Source of the DNA: Gemmatimonadota bacterium
GTDB taxonomy: Bacteria; Latescibacterota; UBA2968
NCBI GenBank assembly: GCA_002714465.1
Contig: PAXL01000030.1
Span: 5,941-16,057, forward strand
Length of the DNA stretch: 10,117 nt
Reading direction: 5' to 3'
Shown: in pieces, positions 1 to 6,585 of the stretch
Layout of the letters: each line of letters opens with the position of its first letter
How positions within the stretch are numbered: position 1 is the stretch's first letter
The notes under the pieces: model-generated
What the model was told of the DNA's origin: nothing
The model's database searches: none
The model's input: only the letters and a program-made list of their open reading frames with translations
Program-made: the position numbers and the translations under genes

Positions 1-16
1 TTCTCGCCTTCCGACA

Positions 17-53
17 CCCCAAGCCCTACACCCCCTCCCTCCCTAAAACCCCC
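17..53 (-). other. G-quadruplex-type G-run tract at gene 3' end
   Basis: Read on the minus strand, which is the sense strand of the hydroxyacid dehydrogenase, the tract holds six G-runs of 5, 3, 3, 5, 3 and 4 bases with loops of 5, 1, 1, 4 and 3 bases. This meets the usual rule for an intramolecular G-quadruplex. It starts in the last codons (AGG GGG TTT TAG) and runs past the stop, so it would form in the mRNA. Related tracts lie at 3806-3824 and 7461-7474. Folding and any role in termination or mRNA 3' protection are inferred. Confidence 0.6.
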
Positions 54-1008
54 TGCTCTTATCCACCTCATTCCTCAGTGGCCTTTCTCCTCGAACAATC
101 TTCCCAAGATTTTCCCCGAATATCTCCGCGATGTATTGCCCCTCTAGCTGCGTACCTCCTGCGATATGAGGCGTGATCAGCAGGTTGTTAAGATCCCAAA
201 GATCACTTTCCGGAGGCAACGGCTCAGGGGCGAATACGTCGAGTGCCGCACAGGCAATACGGTTCTCTCGGAGCGCTTGACCGAGCGCATCCTGATCGAT
301 GATCCCGCCACGCGACACCCCGACCATAATCGCCGTTGGCTTCATCTTCCTGATCATACCGGCGTCGATCAATCCATCGGTTCCTGGGGTCCATGGCAGC
401 GTGACCACCACGTAGTCAGAATCGCACATCAGATCACCGAGGGACTCGAGCGGCCATACTGCGTCGACATCCGGCCCCCCTTGGTTCGTGAACGCGTCCA
501 CGGCTACGACACGCATCCCGAATGCTTTCGCCCGTTTCGCGATTGCCTTGCCGATGGCACCGATTCCAACGATGCCCATGGTGCTTCCGGTCAGTTCCAC
601 AAGCTTGGGGCGCACAGCCTTCGCAACACCCCAATCACGGTTTGGCTGAGCCATCACACAGTCCCGAACGCCGCGTGTAAACGAAAGAATCATCGCCAAG
701 GCGCTGTCGGCTACACACGCCGCGTGCGTGCCTCTTGCACTCGTCAACAGCACGTCGCTTTCTACAAGTGACTTGATCTGCAAGTAGTAGTTTGTCCCAG
801 AGCTTGGTGACTGAATCCACTTGAGTTGCCGAGCCGCCTCGAACACTTCCTCTCCAATCCATCCGACATAGATATCCGCGTCTGCGATCGCTTCGACGAG
901 CTTTCCGCCGTCAGGCTCGTACAAGAACGTTACATCCGGAAAACGCACTCCCGTAGGAGGAAGCAACTCCTCCAACCCCATCGGATTCCCACCAATCAGC
1001 ACCTTCAT
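43..1008 (-). CDS. D-2-hydroxyacid dehydrogenase, NAD-dependent (321 aa)
   Basis: Likely a cytoplasmic oxidoreductase that interconverts a 2-keto acid and a D-2-hydroxy acid with NAD(H). Seen: the Rossmann motif G148-x-G150-x-x-G153, followed by an acidic residue at the end of the second strand (VVAVD, D171), which fits NAD rather than NADP. The catalytic triad of the family is in place: R233 in VSRGGIID, E262 in FAPEPLP and H281 in TPHIAGG. The length is normal for the family. The ATG start has a GAGGA about 11 bases upstream, a rather long spacing. The gene is last in the minus-strand cluster, 210 bases after the dehydratase gene, so it may be read with it. The stop codon TAG lies inside a run of G-tracts (see 17-53). 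The substrate cannot be read from the sequence; reduction of a sugar-derived 2-keto acid is a guess from context. Phosphoglycerate or glyoxylate reductase annotations would be equally possible. Confidence 0.93.
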   Translation of the reverse strand: MKVLIGGNPMGLEELLPPTGVRFPDVTFLYEPDGGKLVEAIADADIYVGWIGEEVFEAARQLKWIQSPSSGTNYYLQIKSLVESDVLLTSARGTHAACVADSALAMILSFTRGVRDCVMAQPNRDWGVAKAVRPKLVELTGSTMGIVGIGAIGKAIAKRAKAFGMRVVAVDAFTNQGGPDVDAVWPLESLGDLMCDSDYVVVTLPWTPGTDGLIDAGMIRKMKPTAIMVGVSRGGIIDQDALGQALRENRIACAALDVFAPEPLPPESDLWDLNNLLITPHIAGGTQLEGQYIAEIFGENLGKIVRGERPLRNEVDKSRGF

Positions 1009-1218
1009 TGCTCAACATTCCTCAATGGTTAATAGACGTTGGCCAATGCCTGTCTAAAGTCGGGCAAACCGTTTGCGGCTCCGCTCTCTCGTTTCCGACG
1101 GCTCTGTGGCTCCCTGGCCTTGCACGCGAACCGAAATGCCGCGACCTCGATCTCCTCGTCCATCGCGAGGGGCTCGAAGTTGAACAGTGTTCAGACGTTC
1201 TGGCACAGAACACCTACA

Positions 1219-2343
1219 CTACAGCTCGACCGTAGTCTCTACTTTTTCGGGATCGATTTCGTAACCGAATCCCGGTCCCGAAGGTGGCTGAAAAAAACCG
1301 CCGACAGGTCGATAGAAATCCTTGAAAAAGTACTGAACGTTATGATTAATCTTCACACCCCACTCTGCAAGGGGGCACGTTCGCTTCGGGTTCGCAAACG
1401 ACAGGTGAATAGAGTTCCGACACGACTCGTTTGCGTGCGGGATAAACGGGATCCCGAAAGTCGAAGCAAGGGCTGCAAGCTTCCGCATCTCCGTCATCCC
1501 GCCGACAGCGTGCATCTCGGGCTGAATGACGCAGGCGACCCTGTCTCTCAGGGCACGGAGAAACAGGTCACGATGTCTGAGTCGTTCGCCAAAGGCGATC
1601 TGTGTTCGTGTCTCCTGTCTGAGCCGCTCATACACACTCAGATCCTCTGGACGAAGCGGCTCCTCTAACCACGTAACGTTCAGAGGCTCGAATGCGCGTG
1701 CCAGCTTGACCGCATACTGCAGGGAATTCTGGCTGGAATCCGAAAGAATACAATCCACCATCACGTCGACCCCGGGTCCGACGGCCTCTCGCACCGCCGT
1801 GATCATGTCGACGTTGTGATCGAACCCTTTCGGACCGGCCAGCTCGTTATGCGGCAGATACCACTTCACACCGGTAAACCCTTGTCCGACCATCTCACGT
1901 GAGCGTGCAGCGGCGGCTTCGGGTTCAGGCAGAAAGCCAAGCATGGCCGCATATGCCCGGATCGAATCCTGAACAGGTCCCCCGAGCACGCCACACACCG
2001 ACCGGTCTTGGGCCTTTCCGACCAGATCCCAGAGGGCGACATCAAGCGTCGACAAACCCCTCGAGCACCCGTCGACACTGTGAGGCCGGGACGTTAAACG
2101 GTGCCAGATTCGCTCATATGCCGTGGGGTCCTCTCCGACCAACGACCGACCCAGTTCCTTGACCTCAGTGTTACCACCTATCGCCAGTCCGTAGACACCT
2201 TCGTCCGTGTCGATCCTCGTGAACCGCTGTCGATACGGAGAAACTTCACCTGGCTCCATACCACCTCGGTGTATCTCGTATAGCGCCAGATCGGACCTCG
2301 TTCCACCAGTAACCTCTATGACATTGACCTTTGTAATCTTCAT
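1219..2343 (-). CDS. Mandelate racemase/enolase-superfamily sugar-acid dehydratase (374 aa)
   Basis: Member of the MR subgroup of the enolase superfamily; it probably dehydrates an aldonic acid to a 2-keto-3-deoxy acid using Mg2+. Seen: an N-terminal capping domain (about 1-125) and a barrel with the three metal ligands D197 (VMVDC), E227 (WLEEP) and E253 (FGERL), plus a general base H303 (PFIPHAN). Spacing between these matches mandelate racemase. Two changes stand out: the second-strand KxK is K160-W161-Y162, and the Asp of the His-Asp dyad is Glu (QPE276). The start was set at ATG 2343, where the family-like MKITKVNV begins; an in-frame ATG at 2391 would add 16 unlike residues and run through a hairpin. 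It follows the DRE-TIM aldolase by about 140 bases, which suggests the product of one feeds the other. L-rhamnonate, L-fuconate or galactonate dehydratase are all possible; the substrate is not resolved. Confidence 0.88.
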   Translation of the reverse strand: MKITKVNVIEVTGGTRSDLALYEIHRGGMEPGEVSPYRQRFTRIDTDEGVYGLAIGGNTEVKELGRSLVGEDPTAYERIWHRLTSRPHSVDGCSRGLSTLDVALWDLVGKAQDRSVCGVLGGPVQDSIRAYAAMLGFLPEPEAAAARSREMVGQGFTGVKWYLPHNELAGPKGFDHNVDMITAVREAVGPGVDVMVDCILSDSSQNSLQYAVKLARAFEPLNVTWLEEPLRPEDLSVYERLRQETRTQIAFGERLRHRDLFLRALRDRVACVIQPEMHAVGGMTEMRKLAALASTFGIPFIPHANESCRNSIHLSFANPKRTCPLAEWGVKINHNVQYFFKDFYRPVGGFFQPPSGPGFGYEIDPEKVETTVEL

Positions 2344-2361
2344 ACGCACCCATAAAGCGAA

Positions 2362-2386
2362 GGGCCGTGAGTTGCCCCCACGGCCC
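2362..2386 (-). terminator. Hairpin between aldolase and dehydratase genes
   Basis: A perfect 8-bp GC-rich inverted repeat (GGGCCGTG / CACGGCCC) with a 9-base loop, lying 19 bases upstream of the dehydratase start. On the minus strand it is followed by TTCGCTTTA, which is only a weak U-tract. It may be a leaky terminator or attenuator between the two genes, or a 5'-UTR structure for the dehydratase. It also argues against the longer dehydratase start at 2391. Confidence 0.4.
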
Positions 2387-2484
2387 TCCATCCTTCAGCA
2401 AATTTCCTGGAGTCTTCCCTTTCCCACCCAAGCATTGTCTCCACCCCGTCTTCCCTCGGCATCCTTCACGTTAAGTCTTCCAGA

Positions 2485-3468
2485 TCAGATATCCGAGACG
2501 ATCGAATCGTAGAACTTCAAAAGCTTGTCCTTCTCCTTTGACGCGCGGAACTCCATTGCCGCTCTGGGGTGCAGGTTGAGCTGTCCGGTGATGTTGTAGG
2601 GGACGAGCGCTCCCCACTCCACATCCTTCTTCAAGGGTTCGATATGATTCTCGATAAGCTCTACGACCGGGCGCAAATCGAACTTTGGATTCCGAAGGAA
2701 ACCGAGGAGCAACTCCATCGGACAGTTCCCGGCTCCTCGCCCCATCCCGGCCATCGTCGCATCCGCCCTATCCGATCCTAGGATGATCGCCTCGATAGTG
2801 TTTGCAAACGCGAGCTGACAGTTGTTGTGCGCGTGGATCCCGATCTCCTTCCCCGTTCCTTCCATCGCCGCAGAGTACTTATTGTAGAGCAGATCGATCT
2901 GCTCTCGATACAGATGACCAAAACTGTCCACTATCACCATCGTGCCTGCAGGCGTCGGACGGATGGCCTCGAGAACCGTGTCGATCTCGGCCTCTGTAAT
3001 GTTCGAAACGGCCATCAGGTTTGCGACAACCTCATATCCCTGCTCGTGGGCGTGATGCACCATCTCCACGGCCTCTGAAACCTGGTTCGCGTAGAAGGCG
3101 ATCCGTATGATGTCGAGCACGCTGTCCTTTGACGGCTCGACCTTCTCCTTCCAGTCGCTCTTGCCCGCATCGGCCATTGCCGAAAGCTTCAGACCCGTAG
3201 CCTCAGAATCGTGGTCGCCCACCACACGTCGAATATCCTCTTCATCGCAATGCCGCCAGTCTCCGAAGTCCGATTTGGGAAACAGCTTGGCCGAGTTCTT
3301 GTAACCAACCTCCATATAGTCGATACCGGCAGCGATACAGGTATCGTAAACCGCTCGAACAGTCTGGTCGGTGAACTTGTGATCGTTAATCAGTCCGCCG
3401 TCTCGGATCGTGCAATCGAGCACTTTGAGCGTCGGTCGATAGGTAATCCAGGGAGCTTTCTCTGCCAC
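2485..3468 (-). CDS. DRE-TIM metallolyase, 4-hydroxy-2-oxoacid aldolase-like (327 aa)
   Basis: HMGL-like TIM-barrel enzyme related to MhpE/DmpG pyruvate aldolases and to homocitrate or isopropylmalate synthases. Seen: the signature D18-x-T20-x-R22-D23-G24-G25 at the first strand, the metal-binding H212-x-H214-N-N motif and the glycine-rich G241-x-G243-x-GAGN248. A C-terminal helical part (about 255-327) with YNITGQLNLHPR resembles the DmpG-type tail. The start was set at GTG 3468, which has AAAGGA 7 bases upstream; an alternative TTG at 3501 would add 11 residues and has no good ribosome site. In context it could cleave a 2-keto-3-deoxy acid made by the downstream MR-family dehydratase into pyruvate and an aldehyde. 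That is inference: proteins of this kind are often annotated only as aldolase catalytic domain, and a Claisen-type synthase cannot be excluded. Confidence 0.88.
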   Translation of the reverse strand: MAEKAPWITYRPTLKVLDCTIRDGGLINDHKFTDQTVRAVYDTCIAAGIDYMEVGYKNSAKLFPKSDFGDWRHCDEEDIRRVVGDHDSEATGLKLSAMADAGKSDWKEKVEPSKDSVLDIIRIAFYANQVSEAVEMVHHAHEQGYEVVANLMAVSNITEAEIDTVLEAIRPTPAGTMVIVDSFGHLYREQIDLLYNKYSAAMEGTGKEIGIHAHNNCQLAFANTIEAIILGSDRADATMAGMGRGAGNCPMELLLGFLRNPKFDLRPVVELIENHIEPLKKDVEWGALVPYNITGQLNLHPRAAMEFRASKEKDKLLKFYDSIVSDI

Positions 3469-3475
3469 GACAGAT

Positions 3476-3481
3476 TCCTTT
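3476..3481 (-). promoter_or_regulatory. Shine-Dalgarno site of the DRE-TIM aldolase
   Basis: AAAGGA on the minus strand, 7 bases upstream of GTG 3466-3468. It decides for this start over the upstream TTG at 3499-3501, which lacks such a site. Confidence 0.65.
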
Positions 3482-3565
3482 CTAAACGCCAACTTGGACA
3501 ACCGTCGGCAAAGGGGGATAGCACAGCCTTACGACGAAAACCACCCGAGGGAGGTTAATCCACGG

Positions 3566-3579
3566 CCAATATACATTGG
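3566..3579. promoter_or_regulatory. Operator-like dyad upstream of the aldolase gene
   Basis: CCAAT and ATTGG arms of 5 bases around a 4-base centre, overlapping a TATATT on the minus strand. Binding of a regulator is a guess; short dyads like this occur by chance. Confidence 0.22.
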
Positions 3580-3706
3580 AATACTCTGAAGGGAAGACCG
3601 AAGAGCGACCATCACCTGCAAAGCTTCTAGAGACACCTGGCAGCTGCGCTACTACCTGTTTTGCATCTTGAGTTTTTATTTTGCGAAACAAAAACCCCGC
3701 CATCGT

Positions 3707-3800
3707 CTGCCGATACCGCCTTGGGGTGATGCCTTCAACGCGCTTCAAGGCTGCATTCAGCGTGCTGCAATCCTTGAAGCCCCGCTCGTTCTGCAATCAA
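3707..3800 (-). pseudogene. AraC-family regulator, frameshifted C-terminal remnant
   Basis: The minus strand encodes the end of an AraC/XylS DNA-binding domain in two frames. LIAERAG (3800-3780) is followed, after a single-base shift in the GGGG run near 3780-3783, by GFKDCSTLNAALKRVEG and then ITPRRYRQ. This matches the family pattern of the second helix-turn-helix (IAe.aGF.d.S.F..aFKr..G.tP..YR). An in-frame TAA directly precedes the first part, only 16 bases after the sulfatase stop, so the effector domain and first helix-turn-helix are gone. It is therefore a dead fragment, not a start-to-stop gene. It may be what remains of a regulator of this sugar locus. A sequencing error could explain the frameshift, but not the missing N-terminus. 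Confidence 0.6.
3742..3780. repeat. 9-bp inverted repeat inside the AraC remnant
   Basis: Arms GCTTCAAGG (3742-3750) and CCTTGAAGC (3772-3780) around a 21-base loop. The arms follow from the codons for FKD and ALK, so they may be incidental, but transcription past the sulfatase would fold them into a 9-bp stem. No U-tract follows. Confidence 0.35.
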
Positions 3801-3805
3801 TTACT

Positions 3806-3824
3806 CCCCAAACCCCTACCCCCT
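3806..3824 (-). other. G-run tract at the sulfatase 3' end
   Basis: On the sense (minus) strand there are G-runs of 5, 4 and 4 bases separated by TA and TTT, with the sulfatase stop codon TAG between the first two. It shares GGGGTTTGGGG exactly with the tract behind the SGNH gene (7461-7474) and, on the plus strand, resembles the tract at 17-53 (CCCCAA, then C-run, TAC, C-run). Confidence 0.55.
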
Positions 3825-5225
3825 GTCCTTCTCATACCTCTCATCATCCACCTCGGCCTGCAACCGATACATCTCCTTCTTCAACTCCGCAGTAATTTCG
3901 GCATAGGTCGGGTCCCCGTATACACTGGTCATCTCGAGCGGATCCGCGACAAGATCGAACAGCTCCCATTCCGGTTCCTTGGGATCATCGATAGCACCAC
4001 CTTGTCCGAGTGCGTCTGCGTAGTAGTAGATCAGCTTGTGCTTGTGCGTCCGGATACCATAGTGGGCGTAGACGTGATGATGCGCCAGATGCATCCAGTA
4101 GCGGTAGTACATCGACGTCCGCCAGTCATCGGGTGTGCTTCCTTCGAGGATCGGGCGAATGCTGCGTCCCTGGAACTCTTCTGGGATGGCCAGGCCTGCA
4201 TAGTCGAGGAAGGTGGCCGGAAAATCGACATTCAGAACCATGTCGTCGCTTACTGTGCCGGCTTCGATCCCATTCGGGTATCGGACCAGGAGGGGCATCC
4301 GAAGCGCCTCTTCATACATGAACCGCTTGTCATACCAGCCATGATCGCCGAGGAAGAAGCCCTGGTCGGACGTATAGACCACGATCGTGTTCTCCTTCAG
4401 TCCCTGTTCGTCCAGATAATCTAGCATTCGGCCAACATTGTCGTCTACAGACGCTACGCATCTCAGATAGTCTTTAATGTATCGCTGATACTTCCAGCGC
4501 TTCTCATCTGCAGGGTCCAGACCCTCAGGGGCCGGACCTTTGAGATCGCGCTCGTCCAGATCCCGGTCCACACGCATCTTGGCTTCTCGTGCAGCGCTCG
4601 CGCGGTTGCTGTAGTCATCCCAGAACGTCTCGGGCTCCGGGATATCCGCATCCTTGTACATGTCTGCGTGTTTGTCGTCTGGCTCCCACCACCGGTGAGG
4701 CGCCTTGTGGTGATACATCAGGCAGAAGGGCGCTTCTTTGTCACGACCATCTAGCCAATCGATGCTCAGATCGGTTATGATGTCCGTGACATACCCTTCA
4801 TACTGCTTCTCCGCGCCCATTTCTATCATCATCGGGTTGTGGTAGTCTCCCTGCCCCGGCAGGACATTCCAGTAGTCGAACCCCTTGGGATCGCTGTGCC
4901 CGCCGTGGCCAAGATGCCATTTCCCGACAATGGCCGTCCGGTATCCTGCGGATTTCAGCACCTTGATAAACGAGTTCTGACGACCGTCGATCGGCGTGGC
5001 TAGGGTCGTCACACCGTTTATGTGGTTATACGTCCCAGTCAGGATCGTCGCCCGACTTGGCGCGCAGATGGAGTTCGTGCAGAAGCAGTTATCGAACCGC
5101 ATCCCCTCATTAGCGATCCGGTCGAGATTGGGTGTCGTGTTGATTCGGCTGCCATAGCAGCTCATTGCGTGCGACGCGTGATCGTCCGTCATTATAAACA
5201 CAATGTTCGGGCGTCCTGTATTCAC
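3816..5225 (-). CDS. Type I sulfatase, formylglycine-dependent (469 aa)
   Basis: Hydrolyses a sulfate ester, most likely on a sugar from a sulfated polysaccharide. Seen: the sulfatase signature C54-A-P-S-R58-ATILTG, whose cysteine is oxidised to formylglycine. Ca-site and active-site residues are present: D14-D15 (MTDDH), K102 and H104 (VGKWHLGH), K174 and H177 (HHKAPH), D287-Q288 (TSDQGFFLGDHG) and K300. D-Q in place of D-N is a known variant. The start was set at GTG 5225, with AAGGAGG 4 bases upstream; a longer ORF reaches back to 5267 but lacks such a site. The protein begins at once with the catalytic domain and shows no signal peptide, so it probably acts in the cytoplasm on imported sugars. 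Maturation needs FGE or anSME, which is not in the window. The exact substrate and S1 subfamily cannot be told. Confidence 0.95.
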   Translation of the reverse strand: MNTGRPNIVFIMTDDHASHAMSCYGSRINTTPNLDRIANEGMRFDNCFCTNSICAPSRATILTGTYNHINGVTTLATPIDGRQNSFIKVLKSAGYRTAIVGKWHLGHGGHSDPKGFDYWNVLPGQGDYHNPMMIEMGAEKQYEGYVTDIITDLSIDWLDGRDKEAPFCLMYHHKAPHRWWEPDDKHADMYKDADIPEPETFWDDYSNRASAAREAKMRVDRDLDERDLKGPAPEGLDPADEKRWKYQRYIKDYLRCVASVDDNVGRMLDYLDEQGLKENTIVVYTSDQGFFLGDHGWYDKRFMYEEALRMPLLVRYPNGIEAGTVSDDMVLNVDFPATFLDYAGLAIPEEFQGRSIRPILEGSTPDDWRTSMYYRYWMHLAHHHVYAHYGIRTHKHKLIYYYADALGQGGAIDDPKEPEWELFDLVADPLEMTSVYGDPTYAEITAELKKEMYRLQAEVDDERYEKDRG

Positions 5226-5229
5226 TCTT

Positions 5230-5236
5230 CCTCCTT
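5230..5236 (-). promoter_or_regulatory. Strong Shine-Dalgarno site of the sulfatase
   Basis: AAGGAGG on the minus strand, 4 bases before GTG 5223-5225. It fixes the sulfatase start and removes the 14-residue extension seen in the longer ORF. Confidence 0.75.
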
Positions 5237-5462
5237 CTACTAACCTTGTAGACACACGACTGGACATCGTATCACTGGATGGTCATAGCTATCCAGGAGG
5301 CTCTCAATGTCGCAATTCGGGGCCATCTTGTGGGGGTCCTGCTGATCGTGATTTCTGAACCTTGAGACCTTTATCCTGGGTGGCTCACCTGATGCACGCG
5401 GGGCTGTTGCTCTTCGAGTTCGGCTCCTGGCTCTCGCGCACCCAGTGGTTTTTTAGCTACCT

Positions 5463-6290
5463 CTAGCCGGGAAGGTGTTGAGCTTCGAAACCGAGAGCCT
5501 GCTTGATTTGGCGCACATCGTAGACCGAGTCATACTGGTGGTCTAGTGATTCGAAGTGAGAAAGATCGACATCGTCCGCCCACCAGTTCCGTAGAATCTC
5601 CGCAACTGGATCCTTGACCCAAGCCTTGGGGCCGGCCGCATTCAGGACCCGAACGCCCGGAACACACGGGGACTCTGCCGCGGATCGGAACGCCCGGATG
5701 GCGTCACTGAGCGCCACGATCGTCAGACTGCCCAGACCCCACTGCCTTGGAGGGGCAACTTCTCTTAGAGGTGGCGGCTTATCGTCCGGCACGACGGAGG
5801 ACAAACGAAGATTGATCACGTCGATCCCGGGGTTCTGCCGACTGTAGTATTTGGTCACCTCTTCCATCAGAAACTTTGACCACCCGTAGCCATCTCGATC
5901 CAGACACGGGTGTTCATCCAAAATCGGCACCTCGTTCGGTCTGAAGTTCACGCTCTGCATCCCGACCGCTGCGATCGAACTCGCCATCACAAACTTCTCA
6001 CAGCCACGATCGATCGCATAACGCATAAGCACGCGGGACCCTTCAACATTCACCTGCATCGCGTCTCGCTCCGTGCACCCGCCGGTCACCGCTCCTAGAT
6101 GCACCACCGAATCGATCGCCGTATCGTCCAACTGGCGCAGGTCCTCGAACAACGCGAAATCCCCCTTGATCCACCGCTGAGCCGTCTCGGGATCCTGACG
6201 GCTGATTGTGACCACCTCGTGGTCAACCGCCATATCCTTCGCGAACTCCCTCGCTATAAATCCGCTTCCGCCCGTTATCAGTATAGCCAT
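5463..6290 (-). CDS. NAD(P)-dependent epimerase/dehydratase, extended SDR (275 aa)
   Basis: Member of the extended short-chain dehydrogenase/reductase family that acts on sugars or nucleotide sugars. Seen: N-terminal Rossmann motif TGGSGFIA (G7-x-x-G10-x-x-A13, the last Gly replaced by Ala), HLGA at 64-67, the structural N81, the catalytic serine region ASS (S104-S105) and the Y135-x-x-x-K139 pair in YGWSK. R31 after the second strand hints at NADP. The start was set at ATG 6290, with GGAGGG 4 bases upstream; an in-frame GTG at 6302 overlaps that site. At 275 aa it is shorter than UDP-glucose 4-epimerase (about 330), so the substrate part is reduced, as in uronate or aldose dehydrogenases of this fold. 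It is first in the minus-strand cluster and divergent from the SGNH gene. A sugar dehydrogenase or epimerase role is inferred. Confidence 0.9.
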   Translation of the reverse strand: MAILITGGSGFIAREFAKDMAVDHEVVTISRQDPETAQRWIKGDFALFEDLRQLDDTAIDSVVHLGAVTGGCTERDAMQVNVEGSRVLMRYAIDRGCEKFVMASSIAAVGMQSVNFRPNEVPILDEHPCLDRDGYGWSKFLMEEVTKYYSRQNPGIDVINLRLSSVVPDDKPPPLREVAPPRQWGLGSLTIVALSDAIRAFRSAAESPCVPGVRVLNAAGPKAWVKDPVAEILRNWWADDVDLSHFESLDHQYDSVYDVRQIKQALGFEAQHLPG

Positions 6291-6350
6291 ATCGCCCTCC
6301 ACTTCGCTGCTTCGCTATTCGATCCCATTCGTTCCTTCAGGTTCTCGGGT

Positions 6351-6379
6351 AAATTTCGAGGGTTTTAGTTTTGAAATTT
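6351..6379. promoter_or_regulatory. Inverted repeat in the divergent region, SDR side
   Basis: Perfect 7-base arms AAATTTC and GAAATTT around a 15-base spacer, 61 bases upstream of the SDR start. Candidate operator or transcription-start dyad. On the minus strand ATGACA (5 of 6 to the -35 consensus) lies upstream, with TAAAAC 18 bases on, within this dyad; this is a weak promoter match. Confidence 0.3.
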
Positions 6380-6420
6380 GACTTCTGTCATTTTCCCTGA
6401 ATTGGATTCTTACACCACGC

Positions 6421-6585
6421 TTGGTATCTTATCCGCGCCCCGGCGAGCAGTACTTTGACCAGATGGTCAGGGACTGGCATACTAAGTATGTAGAATCTGC
6501 CCTGTCTTCACTCGCGGATTCAGGAGACAAGGTAGATTCGAATGCATCTGGGGACCCAAGTGAACGGAACGAAAGGGCTATATGA
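6421..6585 (+). CDS. Possible small ORF or gene remnant ending in ATGA overlap with SGNH gene
   Basis: The plus strand is open from 6382 to a TGA at 6583-6585, which overlaps the ATG of the SGNH gene as ATGA, the typical layout of coupled genes. The frame reads like coding sequence, for example YPRPGEQYFDQMVRDWHTKY, rich in aromatic and charged residues. A TTG at 6421 would give 54 residues and ATG 6463 about 40; neither has a good ribosome site. It could be the surviving C-terminus of a lost upstream gene. I do not recognise a family. Its length alone is not significant, since open stretches of this size arise by chance. Confidence 0.25.
   Translation: MVSYPRPGEQYFDQMVRDWHTKYVESALSSLADSGDKVDSNASGDPSERNERAI
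6456..6469. promoter_or_regulatory. Operator-like palindrome TGACCA-GA-TGGTCA
   Basis: Perfect 6-base arms with a 2-base centre, overlapping TTGACC (6455-6460), a 5-of-6 match to a -35 box on the plus strand. CATACT, a weak -10, follows after 17 bases. The repeat centre lies about two helical turns from the next palindrome. Likely bound by a homodimeric repressor if real; it conflicts with the small ORF proposed over the same bases. Confidence 0.35.
6478..6490. promoter_or_regulatory. Palindrome CATACT-A-AGTATG
   Basis: Perfect 6-base arms with a single central base, located where the -10 region of a promoter for the SGNH gene would fall (see 6456-6469). Possible second operator half or a promoter element. 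Confidence 0.28.

Larger units (their letters stand above)
3469..3815. other. Intergenic region behind the sulfatase
   Basis: This 347-base gap holds, from right to left on the minus strand, part of the G-run tract at the sulfatase end, a broken AraC-family C-terminus (3707-3800) and the probable upstream region of the aldolase gene. In the latter, 3566-3579 reads CCAAT-N4-ATTGG, an operator-like dyad about 100 bases before the aldolase start, with TATATT inside it on the minus strand that could serve as a -10 element. No convincing -35 was seen. Confidence 0.4.

Noticed and set aside
1029..1190. Minus-strand open frame between the dehydratase and hydroxyacid dehydrogenase genes (ATG 1163, 44 residues, MDEEIEVAAFRF...)
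   Set aside because: High GC3 gives a coding look, but there is no ribosome site or recognisable family, and its length is expected by chance.
1039..1668. 209-codon plus-strand ORF
   Set aside because: Lies mostly antisense to the dehydratase gene, with arginine- and serine-rich low-information translation; a shadow of the real frame.
2340..2462. Minus-strand 40-residue ORF with ATGA overlap to the dehydratase start
   Set aside because: The ATGA arises simply because the second dehydratase codon begins with A. The frame runs through the hairpin at 2362-2386 and shows no family features.
3681..4424. 247-codon plus-strand ORF
   Set aside because: Antisense to the sulfatase C-terminal half; no motif and no ribosome site.
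5226..5462. Gap between the sulfatase and SDR genes, with short open frames on both strands
   Set aside because: Frames are broken by stops every 20 to 30 codons and match nothing I know. Only a weak dyad (TGGAT-N10-ATCCA, 5276-5295) and a possible TTGCGA/TAGCTA promoter for the sulfatase were seen.
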